Source: Phormidesmis priestleyi ULC007 (lineage in GTDB: Bacteria > Cyanobacteriota > Cyanobacteriia > Leptolyngbyales > Leptolyngbyaceae). Taken from it: a DNA stretch of 64,000 bases. Location: NCBI RefSeq assembly GCF_001895925.1, contig NZ_MPPI01000009.1, positions 27,869 to 91,868 on the forward strand, read 5' to 3'. Under the pieces are notes generated by a model. The model did no database searches and was not told where the DNA came from. It saw only the letters and a list, made by a program, of their open reading frames with translations. Positions 56,864 to 64,000 of the stretch are shown piece by piece (position 1 is the stretch's first letter; the number at the start of each line of letters is the position of its first letter). Made by a program: the position numbers and the translations under genes.

Positions 56864-57561
56864 AGCATCAGCCGTTCTAGCGCGTGCGGGTCGGGAATGC
56901 AGAGGGTGTCACGATCGCGCTCAATTAATCCTTTCTTCTCTAATTTGCTCAACACTCTGGTCACCGTTTCTCGCGCTAGACCACTCAGGCTGCTCAATTC
57001 GCGGTGAGGAAGGTTGGGAATCTCGATTCCTCTAAGGCTGCGCTTGCCCTGACCTTCGGCTAAAAACAGCAGAATATCTGACACCCGTGAGGTGCTGTCA
57101 GATTCTCGCAGTCTCAGCCGCCGATTGACCTGTCGCAGACGACGCGCCATGAGTTGAGCCAGTCTGACTCCTGCTTGTGGCTCGTGGTTGAGCAGTTGCA
57201 CAAAATCTTGAGCGGGCATGTTGCCGATCGCCGTCGGAGCCAGCGTGATCACATCGGTCGATCGCGGCACTTCATCTAGGGGTGCCATCTCTCCAAACAG
57301 TTCTCCTTTGCCCAAAATGTTGAGGGTGACTTCCTTGCCGTCGAGGTTATAGGTTCTAATTTTTACCCAGCCCGTCAAAATAAAATAAACAGAGCTTCCC
57401 CAGTCATTTTCTAGAAGAATGACTTGATTTGCAGGGTGGCTTCGCATCACCACATGAGCAGTCGCTTTCTCAATTGCCGCCTCTGGCAACCCGTCAAAAA
57501 AGGGAGCAGAGGTGATCGATTCACTAGAGGAGTTGTCGGGCGAGTTATGCCAATCTTCCAT
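56860..57561 (-). CDS. Crp/Fnr family transcriptional regulator
   Basis: The 233-residue regulator starts MEDWHNSPDN (a GTG 10 codons upstream is also open). It has a cyclic-nucleotide-binding-like beta roll with GELFGEMAPLDEVPRSTDV near residue 85, a dimerisation helix, and a winged helix with LPHRELSSLSGLARETVTRVLSKLEKKGLIER near 180-215. The GExxP..PRS region resembles the phosphate-binding cassette, so cAMP binding is possible. Close relatives occur in many cyanobacteria; it is not clearly NtcA. Its target genes are unknown. Confidence 0.92.
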   Translation of the reverse strand: MEDWHNSPDNSSSESITSAPFFDGLPEAAIEKATAHVVMRSHPANQVILLENDWGSSVYFILTGWVKIRTYNLDGKEVTLNILGKGELFGEMAPLDEVPRSTDVITLAPTAIGNMPAQDFVQLLNHEPQAGVRLAQLMARRLRQVNRRLRLRESDSTSRVSDILLFLAEGQGKRSLRGIEIPNLPHRELSSLSGLARETVTRVLSKLEKKGLIERDRDTLCIPDPHALERLML

Positions 57562-57591
57562 TGGAACTTTAGTTTGAGGGGGGCAGGTCAC

Positions 57592-58097
57592 ACTGAAGAG
57601 CGAAATTTTAGAAAACCTAAATTCAGGGCTGTTCGTTTAGTAGAGCTTATTCCTTAAAATTAGTAGAATTACAGATCAATTAAGCGGATAGGCATGTGTA
57701 GAAGCAAGAGTTTATGGCAATTAATTTATACAGTAGTTAGTCGCTTTTATACAGTAGTTGGTAGCTTAATGACAGATGACGATTCCGTAGTTTGTTTCAC
57801 GATCATCTATCTCAAAAGAGTTGAGGCAGCCGCTACTCCATTAACTAGCGTAAACCACACGACATCATAGCCTAAAGTTTTGCTGACATCCGAGGAAACC
57901 ACAGTTAAACCGCTAAAATTGGACAAACTACAAAAAGCGCTCCGCTATAGTGCTGAAACATCTCAATTTAATACTGAGTTTCTGTCTGTTATCTAGTGAT
58001 ATTTTAGACGCTTTCCGTAACGATGAATTCTTAAAGTGATTCAGGTTTCAAGAAAGGGGTTCCTCAGTTCTGCAAAACTTTAATCAAGGACGCGATC
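57592..58097. other. Intergenic region with direct repeats
   Basis: About 500 bp upstream of two divergent genes. It contains the direct repeats at 57725-57761 and otherwise AT-rich sequence. TCAAGGA at 58083-58089 is the ribosome site for the next gene. No open frame is supported. Confidence 0.5.
57725..57761. promoter_or_regulatory. Two direct repeats spaced by 21 bp
   Basis: TTTATACAGTAGTTAG (57725-57740) and TTTATACAGTAGTTGG (57746-57761) match at 15 of 16 positions and repeat with a 21-bp period, two helical turns. This geometry suits a protein binding side by side. The bound factor is unknown. Confidence 0.5.
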
Positions 58098-59252
58098 GTG
58101 ACTTCTCAGATAGATCAACTTCAGATCCTCATTGACCAAGTTGACAGCGCACTTAGCAAAGCGGTTTCTCGTCTTCCTTGGGCAGCAAGTGGGCAAATCA
58201 ATCAGCAGCGTCAAGTCTTGCAACGAGTGCGTGATTATTTGATTGGGCAGCAACGATCGGCGGCAAATTTTGCTGAAACGACGCAAGAATCTGCGGCGCT
58301 AAATCAGTCAGAAGCTAATGCCCAACAAGTCATGCAGTCTATGACGCAAGAGATCACTGAGTTGCGCTCAACGCTGCTTAGACCCTTGAAATCTGAAGTG
58401 ATCACTCTAACCCAGCAGCGAAATGCGCTGATGCGTCAAGTTCGGCAGCTAGAGGCTCAGATCCACAGCCACGCACTCGAACAATCCGATCCGTCTGCTC
58501 TCAAGTCTTCTCAAGTTGAGCAGTTGCAGACTGTACACGATCGCGCCGATCAAGTGTTGGGCACACTCGACGCTACCTTAAGGATCGTCTTTGATTCGCT
58601 ACAGCAAGATATCGACGCTTACCAAAATTCGCTCTCTCAAGGACTCGCCAAGCTCCATGGCTTAGGGGAGCAGGGAGAAGTTATGTTTACCGAGCTAATC
58701 AGCCGTCTGGCGCAGCAATTGGGTCAAGAATCCTCCCATTTGCAGTCTCAACCTCAATTAGCGGATAGCGGGTTGCCGTTTCAATTAACTCAGAATCCCG
58801 CCCCGTTGATCGGCAATAGCGCGATCGCGGCTAGAGCTACGCATACAGCCTTTGACCCAACGACGATATCGCTTCCTTACCCTGGAACTGAAATACCGAC
58901 TTCTCGCACAGAAACCCCTGAACTATTCTGCAACGAGTCTGATTCTATTCACACGCTCACCGATTTGTTAGAGCAAATAAGTCGTGGAACGCAGGAGCCT
59001 CTTAACGTCGTTTCAGTTGCGCCACCCGCGCTTACAGAAACAACCTACACGCCAGAAGAAGATCTATTGCCTATACACCCTGCTCAGAATGCAGAGCTTG
59101 GCCAGAGTGCTTTAAGTCAAGTTAGTGAGGAGTCTCAGCTAGAAAGAGAGGAGCAAGACGGGACATCTTCTGATTCGGCGGACTCTCAATCATCGTCTTC
59201 TGCCCCTCCGAGTGTGATCAAATTGTCTGGGATGGATGATCTATTTACTTAG
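58098..59252 (+). CDS. Coiled-coil protein of unknown function
   Basis: The 384-residue protein starts at a GTG with AAGGA eight bases upstream. The first ~215 residues are helical with heptad patterns (ELRSTLLRPLKSEVITLTQQRNAL; VRQLEAQIHSHALEQ). The rest is a disordered Ser/Thr/Pro/Glu-rich region ending in a short conserved-looking motif, SVIKLSGMDDLFT. There is no membrane segment. It lies 200 bp before a sugar transferase on the same strand, an arrangement that suggests a link to exopolysaccharide synthesis, but this is inference. Confidence 0.82.
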   Translation: MTSQIDQLQILIDQVDSALSKAVSRLPWAASGQINQQRQVLQRVRDYLIGQQRSAANFAETTQESAALNQSEANAQQVMQSMTQEITELRSTLLRPLKSEVITLTQQRNALMRQVRQLEAQIHSHALEQSDPSALKSSQVEQLQTVHDRADQVLGTLDATLRIVFDSLQQDIDAYQNSLSQGLAKLHGLGEQGEVMFTELISRLAQQLGQESSHLQSQPQLADSGLPFQLTQNPAPLIGNSAIAARATHTAFDPTTISLPYPGTEIPTSRTETPELFCNESDSIHTLTDLLEQISRGTQEPLNVVSVAPPALTETTYTPEEDLLPIHPAQNAELGQSALSQVSEESQLEREEQDGTSSDSADSQSSSSAPPSVIKLSGMDDLFT

Positions 59253-59453
59253 ATAAGAATCTTCAGCCTCGCAAAAAGTGAATCGACAGGGCACCCATCT
59301 AAGGAAGATTTTCTTAAGCCCTATCTGAACTTCATAAAAACTTGAGTCAGTTCAAAGATTGAGCAAATGTCGCCCCTTTTCCTACCGTCTAGGGGGTGAG
59401 GCTGAATATATTGGCAGTGAAGTCAACCTTGTAAAAATTGGCTGCTGCCCGTG

Positions 59454-60170
59454 ATGATGTCTCCTGAAATTTCCTCTCCTTCCTACTCAATCTTGCTTGA
59501 CTGCGCTCAAGAATCTGAGATTTCTGCGATCGAACTTGCGAGTCCCGTTGAATTGGAGGTTCTCCACTCTTCGGCACACAATAAGCTAAAACGACTAATT
59601 GATATTGTGGGTGCTGTAGTTGGCTTGGGCATCACTGCGATCGTGGCAGTTCCTTTAGCGATCGCCATTCAGCGTGATAATCCAGGCCCCGTTTTTTATA
59701 GCCAAACGCGCTGTGGTGTTAAAGGAAAGCCCTTCCGAATTTGGAAGTTTCGCTCAATGGTTGCCGACGCAGAACAGCGAAAGCACCTGGTCGAAAATCA
59801 GGCGAAAGGGCATATCTTTAAAAACGAAAACGATCCTCGAATCACTCGCGTCGGTGCATTTTTGCGTCGCACCAGTCTAGATGAGCTTCCTCAGTTTTGG
59901 AACGTGCTCAAAGGTGAGATGAGCTTAGTCGGAACCCGTCCTCCGACCCTAGATGAAGTCAAAAAATATCAGCCTCATCACTGGGTGCGTCTAAATGTGA
60001 AGCCAGGAATGACTGGAGAGTGGCAGGTCAATGGTCGCTCTAGCGTCATCGATTTTGAGGATGTCGTCAAACTAGATGTTGCTTATCAGCAGAAGTGGTC
60101 AATTGCCTACGACCTGAGATTGATTATTAGCACGATCGAGGTCGTGTTCAAGAAACGGGGTGCTTGCTAA
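59454..60170 (+). CDS. Polyprenyl-phosphate sugar phosphotransferase (WcaJ/UndPP-type)
   Basis: The 238-residue protein has one main helix (KLKRLIDIVGAVVGLGITAIVA), then the bacterial sugar transferase core. Its signatures are GPVFYSQTRCGVKGKPFRIWKFRSM, DELPQFWNVLKGEMSLVGTRPP and KPGMTGEWQVNGRS. These enzymes transfer a sugar phosphate to a polyprenyl phosphate carrier and start exopolysaccharide units at the cytoplasmic membrane. GTG 59451, ATG 59454 and ATG 59457 are all possible starts. A strong hairpin terminator follows 50 bp after the stop. Confidence 0.92.
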   Translation: MMSPEISSPSYSILLDCAQESEISAIELASPVELEVLHSSAHNKLKRLIDIVGAVVGLGITAIVAVPLAIAIQRDNPGPVFYSQTRCGVKGKPFRIWKFRSMVADAEQRKHLVENQAKGHIFKNENDPRITRVGAFLRRTSLDELPQFWNVLKGEMSLVGTRPPTLDEVKKYQPHHWVRLNVKPGMTGEWQVNGRSSVIDFEDVVKLDVAYQQKWSIAYDLRLIISTIEVVFKKRGAC

Positions 60171-60219
60171 TCAAGCCTCACTTTATCGGGCAGCAGCTAC
60201 CTAGTTAAATCTATTGTTG

Positions 60220-60256
60220 AAAAATAGGGATGATCCTTTTCGGATTGTCCCTATTT
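60220..60256 (+). terminator. Strong hairpin terminator
   Basis: AAAATAGGGA-TG-ATCC / TTTTC / GGAT-TG-TCCCTATTTT: a ten-pair and a four-pair stem around a two-base internal loop, with A-rich and T-rich flanks. It can work in both directions. It separates the sugar transferase from pgsA. Confidence 0.9.
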
Positions 60257-60292
60257 TCGTATGCTGAATGCGGATGCCGTTTGCTCAAGCCT

Positions 60293-60814
60293 ATGAATTT
60301 GCCCACCTGGATCACAGTCTCCCGTCTATTGGGGGTGCCCTTTCTTTTATATGGATTGCAAGATCCCACTCCACAAACTCGCTGGATTATGGTGGGTGTC
60401 TTTTTAGTGGCATCAGGAACAGACTGGCTAGACGGATATCTAGCTCGAAGACTCAATCAGGTCACAGATTTGGGCAAGTTTCTAGATCCGCTAGTCGATA
60501 AGCTATTGGTTTTGGCTCCTCTCTTATCACTGATTGAGTTGGGACAGATTCCGGCTTGGGGAGTCTTTATGATTTTGGCGCGGGAGTTGACGATCGCGGG
60601 GTGGCGCGTTGATCCCAACCTACAAAAAGATGCGATTCAAGGGGCAAATTTTTGGGGCAAACTCAAAACCGTGAGTCAAATTGTGGCGATCGCGCTTTTA
60701 ATCGCACCCCTCCCCAACTCATGGCAACTCTTCTGTCTGACTGCCTTCTGGGTCTCAGTTGCCCTAACCTGGATTTCGGGCGCAATTTATTTAGCCCCGA
60801 AGCGAACTAGTTAG
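60293..60814 (+). CDS. pgsA: CDP-diacylglycerol-glycerol-3-phosphate 3-phosphatidyltransferase
   Basis: The 173-residue membrane enzyme makes phosphatidylglycerol phosphate, precursor of the PG needed by photosystems. The CDP-alcohol phosphotransferase motif is complete in DWLDGYLARRLNQVTDLG followed by KFLDPLVDKLL (near residues 45-75). The start MNLPTWITVSRL at 60293 matches the usual N-terminus; the open frame further upstream runs through the terminator hairpin. It overlaps the convergent ChaN-type gene by 8 bp. Confidence 0.95.
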   Translation: MNLPTWITVSRLLGVPFLLYGLQDPTPQTRWIMVGVFLVASGTDWLDGYLARRLNQVTDLGKFLDPLVDKLLVLAPLLSLIELGQIPAWGVFMILARELTIAGWRVDPNLQKDAIQGANFWGKLKTVSQIVAIALLIAPLPNSWQLFCLTAFWVSVALTWISGAIYLAPKRTS

Positions 60815-61733
60815 AAAATTGAGCGTTCCAGAAATAATCGGCGATCGGTCGATCGGATTTGGCAGTCATCTCTTGAGGCGGATTGAGCAAAATTAGCGAC
60901 TGTAAAAGCGCTCCTCGCTGGGTTCTTGGCATTCGCCGAGCCACTCGATTTGGAATTCCGTCACCATAGACGATGTGCCCTTGACCCGCCAACACTACAA
61001 CATTAGTCGTTGGATTGGTGCGAAGAAATTGACTAACCCGATCTGCCATTGTTTCGTCCCAAAGAATCTGGGCTAAAAAGAAGCGATCGAACTGGCTGCT
61101 GTTGCCTTTGCCTTGATGAATTTCTTGATAAATCAGCCGCATTCTCTCTCGATAAGCGTCTGGCTCTGCCAGGATCTCAGACAATGGTGGAATAAATCTG
61201 CGATCTGCCAGAGTCAGGCTTTCTAAGCCACTCCGCGAAACTTTGCGGGTGATTTCGGTCGGTGTATTGAGGGCAATCACAGGGAGCCGATTCTTTTTAG
61301 CAAACCGCAAAATCGGAGCGTAATACTCCCACGGGAAGCCCCAGCGGGTTTCATATTCAGTCAGTTCTTTGAGTTGAGCTTCGGTGATCGTTCCAGCTAG
61401 ATAGCGATCGAGCACCGACTGATAAGGGCGCTGAAACATCTCCATCGCGATCGCCAAATTGGGATTTAACCGATGAAGTGATTGAATAATTGCAAATTGA
61501 GCGCGATGGTCGTCAGCGCGATCGTGGGTTTCGCCCAAATAAACCACGTCTGCCATTGCTAGTTGCTGAAGCACATTTTGCGGGTCGTAGCTCTGTTTTT
61601 GAGGACTAGACACCGAAATTTTAGGCGGTGTGCCCAAAGCTGACTCAGGAGTTTGAGCAAACACAGGAAAGGCGCAGACCAAGATAGCACTTAGAGACCA
61701 CACCCACACTCTGACGAAATAAAGCTTTGACAT
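60807..61733 (-). CDS. ChaN family (heme-binding-type) exported protein
   Basis: From the ATG at 61733, 308 residues. It has a signal peptide (MSKLYFVRVWVWSLSAIL, cleaved after VFAQ), then the ChaN fold: MADVVYLGETHDRADDHRAQ near residue 60, IAMEMFQRPYQSVLDRYLAG near 100, WGFPWEYYAPILRFAKKN and VVVLAGQGHIVYGDGIP near 265. Family members bind heme or iron at the envelope; the cyanobacterial role is unknown. The frame extends 21 codons further upstream without typical features. No lipobox cysteine is seen. Confidence 0.88.
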   Translation of the reverse strand: MSKLYFVRVWVWSLSAILVCAFPVFAQTPESALGTPPKISVSSPQKQSYDPQNVLQQLAMADVVYLGETHDRADDHRAQFAIIQSLHRLNPNLAIAMEMFQRPYQSVLDRYLAGTITEAQLKELTEYETRWGFPWEYYAPILRFAKKNRLPVIALNTPTEITRKVSRSGLESLTLADRRFIPPLSEILAEPDAYRERMRLIYQEIHQGKGNSSQFDRFFLAQILWDETMADRVSQFLRTNPTTNVVVLAGQGHIVYGDGIPNRVARRMPRTQRGALLQSLILLNPPQEMTAKSDRPIADYFWNAQFSN

Positions 61734-61876
61734 TTTGCGATCGGGATGCCTGTATAAATTATGGATGGTGATGGACTCCTCCTTCTGGCTCATCAACTTA
61801 TCACTATTGAAGGAATCAGAGCACGGCTCGATCGACCTATCTTGAAGGTCATCAATAGAGCATTAAGGTAATCACC

Positions 61877-62176
61877 ATGAGCCAAGAATCAAATCCTACC
61901 GCCGCGCAACCTGGCAAAGGTGCTGCCGGAGATCAGTGGGCAGTTCAGACCGCACAGCCGACTAATGTAAATCCTGCTGATGAGCGTATCCCATCTGGGG
62001 TAGATGTTGAACAAAACAAGCACCAATTGGAAGCGGCGGCTCAACAAGAAGAAGACACTGACTTAAAGACGACAGATGGATATGTGATCACTGAGTCGGG
62101 TCAGATCGATAACTTTGCAGTGGAACCCCCAATGTATTACGAGAAGGATGGACAGCGGGTCGAGATCAAAGAATAA
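61877..62176 (+). CDS. Small acidic hypothetical protein
   Basis: The 99-residue hydrophilic protein is rich in Gln, Glu and Asp and mostly predicted disordered, with a conserved-looking end: TTDGYVITESGQIDNFAVEP then PMYYEKDGQR. Start ATG is preceded by TAAGGTAATCACC, a weak ribosome site. It probably is real, given its codon use and compact frame. Function unknown. Confidence 0.75.
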   Translation: MSQESNPTAAQPGKGAAGDQWAVQTAQPTNVNPADERIPSGVDVEQNKHQLEAAAQQEEDTDLKTTDGYVITESGQIDNFAVEPPMYYEKDGQRVEIKE

Positions 62177-62238
62177 TCTAGGAGATCTCCAGAAGAGAAA
62201 ATTTCTAAGGAATGCGGATTGAGTAAGGACTGGATTTA

Positions 62239-62344
62239 CCCTCACCCCAACCCTCTCCCCAAGGATAGGGAGCAAGAGTCTAGAGGCTCCTGCTCTCCTT
62301 GAGAAGACGGGCTAGGCGAGGGCTTTGCCCCACTTCGTGAGGGT
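62239..62344. repeat. Dispersed CCCTC-type repeat, copy 2
   Basis: CCCTCACCCCAACCCTCTCC at one end and CACTTCGTGAGGG at the other, with GGAGCAAGAGTCTAGAGGCT and GCTCTCCTTGAGAAG inside. It is related to 49875-49950 and lies between two convergent genes. Confidence 0.7.
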
Positions 62345-62353
62345 GGCAGACAG

Positions 62354-62956
62354 CTAAAACAAGGTTTCAAAAAGACCAGGAGCGTGCCAGAGAAGATAAG
62401 CGATCATGGCACAGACGATCGTAATCAGCAACGTCACCCCATACGCGATGCACATCAATAAGCCGTCTGACTCTAACATCGCAACGACTAATAACAAAAT
62501 CCCGATGGTGGGGAATGGATTGGTAAACGGAATCGGCGCAATTAGCAAAATCGCTAACCACGTAATACACAACCCATTAAATTGCCAGATATAAGGGTTT
62601 GAAGCAACGCGAGTCAGACGCGGACGAGTGATTTTTTCAAGAATTTTAGTCACCCGTTTGACATTTTGCAACAGTTGTTTGGCAAACGCTTGAGGAAACT
62701 GAAATCGAGCCACTTTTTTAGGGAGCCACGGCGATCGCCGCCCTAATGCCATTTGCATTCCCAATAAAACGCAGCCTGCGCCAGGAATGCCCGTCAGTCC
62801 AGGTGGCACGGGAAACAAAAAAGGCAGCACCAGCAACCCAATCACCAAACTAAAGCCCCGTTCTGAAGTCTCTGACAAAATCGCACCCAGGGTCAACGGT
62901 TGCTCAGAGATGCGTTTTAGCAAAGATTCGATATCTTGGGAGAAGCGCAGGTGCAT
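62354..62956 (-). CDS. ExoD family exopolysaccharide synthesis protein
   Basis: From the ATG at 62956, 200 residues (a start 11 codons upstream is open). The ExoD pattern is clear: LTLGAILSETSERGFSLVIGLLVLPFLFPVPPG near the start, GAGCVLLGMQMALGRRSPWLP, and a C-terminal pair of helices. About five membrane segments. ExoD was named for an exopolysaccharide mutant in rhizobia, but its biochemical role is unknown. Confidence 0.92.
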   Translation of the reverse strand: MHLRFSQDIESLLKRISEQPLTLGAILSETSERGFSLVIGLLVLPFLFPVPPGLTGIPGAGCVLLGMQMALGRRSPWLPKKVARFQFPQAFAKQLLQNVKRVTKILEKITRPRLTRVASNPYIWQFNGLCITWLAILLIAPIPFTNPFPTIGILLLVVAMLESDGLLMCIAYGVTLLITIVCAMIAYLLWHAPGLFETLF

Positions 62957-63075
62957 GATGGGGAAACCGGGATCAGGAGGAGTTAGCAACTATCGTAGCT
63001 TTTACGTTTGAGACCCTAGAAATTCTTCACCTTTCAGAGTCATTTTTCCGGCTTCCCCGAATCTTCGATCGCTGC

Positions 63076-63909
63076 TTAGTCTTCTCCACCAAAGTGAGCA
63101 TCGAGAAAATTGAGCGCGTGATTTCGCAACTCATAATAGTCAGGAGACTGACGGAGTTGGGCCCGATCGCGCGGGTGTGGAAACGGCACGTCTAAGATTT
63201 CACCGATCGTGGCGGCGGGCCCGTTGGTCATTAAAACGATGCGATCGGACATATAGATTGCTTCGTCTACATCGTGAGTAATCATCATCACAGCTTGACG
63301 ATGGCTCTCCCAAATCTCTAAAACTTGACGCTGAAGCTTGCCGCGAGTCAGAGCATCTAAGGCTCCAAAAGGTTCGTCCATCAGCAGCATTTTGGGGCGG
63401 ATTGATAACGCACGAGCGATGCCGACGCGCTGTTTCATCCCGCCCGAAATTTCATCGGGATATTTGTCTGCGGCGGCGGTTAAATTCACCATTGCAATGT
63501 GTTCGTTGACGAGTTCTTTTTTCTCGACGGGCGAGAGATGGGTCAGCACTTCGTCTACGGCGAGTCGAATGTTTTGCCGCACCGTTAGCCAGGGCAGCAG
63601 CGAATATTGTTGAAACACCATCATCCGATCGCAGCCAGGTTTGCGAATTTCTTGGCCTTGTAGTCGGACAGAACCAGAGGTGGCTTTTTCTAACCCTGCC
63701 ACAATTCTCAGCAAGGTAGACTTTCCGCAACCAGAGTGACCGATGACTGAGATATATTCAGTTTCGGCGATCGTTAAATCAATGCCTTTCAGCACCAGCG
63801 ACTCTCGACCATTTTCAGCTTTAAACGATTTGTGCAGGTTCTCAACCTTCAGAAATTCAGACTGATTAAAGTGAGAATGTGACACGTTCATAGCGGTTGA
63901 TTCAATCAT
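63076..63909 (-). CDS. nrtD: Nitrate/bicarbonate-type ABC transporter ATP-binding protein (NrtD-like)
   Basis: The 277-residue ATPase has Walker A GHSGCGKST, Q-loop VFQQYSLLPWLTVRQN, signature ISGGMKQRVGIARAL, Walker B LLMDEPFGALD and H-loop MITHDVDEA. The C-terminal NHALNFLDAHF is like NrtD and CmpD. GGGAG lies eight bases before the ATG. It starts 21 bp after the stop of another gene on the same strand, consistent with the last position of an nrtABCD or cmpABCD set whose other genes lie off the right edge. Nitrate and bicarbonate types cannot be told apart here. Confidence 0.88.
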   Translation of the reverse strand: MIESTAMNVSHSHFNQSEFLKVENLHKSFKAENGRESLVLKGIDLTIAETEYISVIGHSGCGKSTLLRIVAGLEKATSGSVRLQGQEIRKPGCDRMMVFQQYSLLPWLTVRQNIRLAVDEVLTHLSPVEKKELVNEHIAMVNLTAAADKYPDEISGGMKQRVGIARALSIRPKMLLMDEPFGALDALTRGKLQRQVLEIWESHRQAVMMITHDVDEAIYMSDRIVLMTNGPAATIGEILDVPFPHPRDRAQLRQSPDYYELRNHALNFLDAHFGGED

Positions 63910-63930
63910 GACAAAACTCCCAAACTAAGG

Positions 63931-64000
63931 TTAAGACAAATAGAATTGAGTGGGTCGATCGGCACGAATTTCAAAGCTGTTGAGATAGCCCACTGGATCG
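63931..64000 (-). CDS. C-terminal end of an upstream Nrt/Cmp-type transporter subunit (partial)
   Basis: The minus strand reads DPVGYLNSFEIRADRPTQF then YLS and a stop at 63931-63933, and continues off the window edge. Position and sequence suggest the C-terminus of an NrtC-like subunit (ATPase fused to a solute-binding domain) or of a NrtA-like protein. Only 22 codons are visible. Confidence 0.6.
   Translation of the reverse strand, partial: DPVGYLNSFEIRADRPTQFYLS

Overview
The window looks like a chromosome segment of a cyanobacterium. Supporting this are a CpcS-type phycobiliprotein lyase, Vipp1, a Nrt-type transporter, a cyanobacteriochrome kinase, a PEP-CTERM protein, and frequent HIP1-like octamers (GCGATCGC and its CGATCG core). 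Gene content and dispersed repeats would fit a Leptolyngbya-like filamentous form, but the genus is a guess. No rRNA or tRNA gene was found.

Region 1 (1-11561) is one giant, nearly uniform CRISPR array: 159 repeats of 37 bp and 158 spacers. It enters from the left edge, and its oldest (trailer) end appears to lie at 11561. No cas gene is present. A fossil IS200/IS605 right end sits just beyond the last repeat.

Region 2 (11.7-27.3 kb) is mostly housekeeping: a CHAD protein, a bilin lyase, an ABC exporter, a geranylgeranyl-reductase-like flavoprotein, MgtC, a GT39 glycosyltransferase, LspA, BioY/BioB, LpxD and an RlmD-like rRNA methyltransferase. Two copies of a MITE-like element lie in it.

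Region 3 (27.5-35.3 kb) holds two very large sensors. One is a GAF/PAS histidine kinase whose last GAF domain has the signature of a red/green cyanobacteriochrome. The other is an APC-type permease fused to a histidine kinase. Palindromic repeats flank the first.

Region 4 (35.3-41.0 kb) is a nitrogen-scavenging cluster. A guanidine-I (ykkC) riboswitch controls a solute-binding protein. The matching ATPase and permease are divergent around an NtcA-type promoter. A GlnT-type glutamine synthetase and a creatininase-family gene broken by an in-frame stop follow.

Region 5 (41.2-44.6 kb) is an accessory patch: a Rieske/FAD oxidoreductase, a shortened NACHT NTPase, hicB, a truncated hicA, and the 3' end of a group II intron with an HNH remnant and domains V/VI.

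Region 6 (44.8-64 kb) returns to core genes: Vipp1, a thioredoxin, an aminotransferase, a PEP-CTERM protein, an FMN reductase, MenI in a tight operon with a DUF815 ATPase and a site-2-protease-like protein lacking HExxH, a Crp regulator, a sugar transferase, PgsA, a ChaN-like protein, ExoD, and the end of an Nrt-type transporter operon that runs off the right edge.
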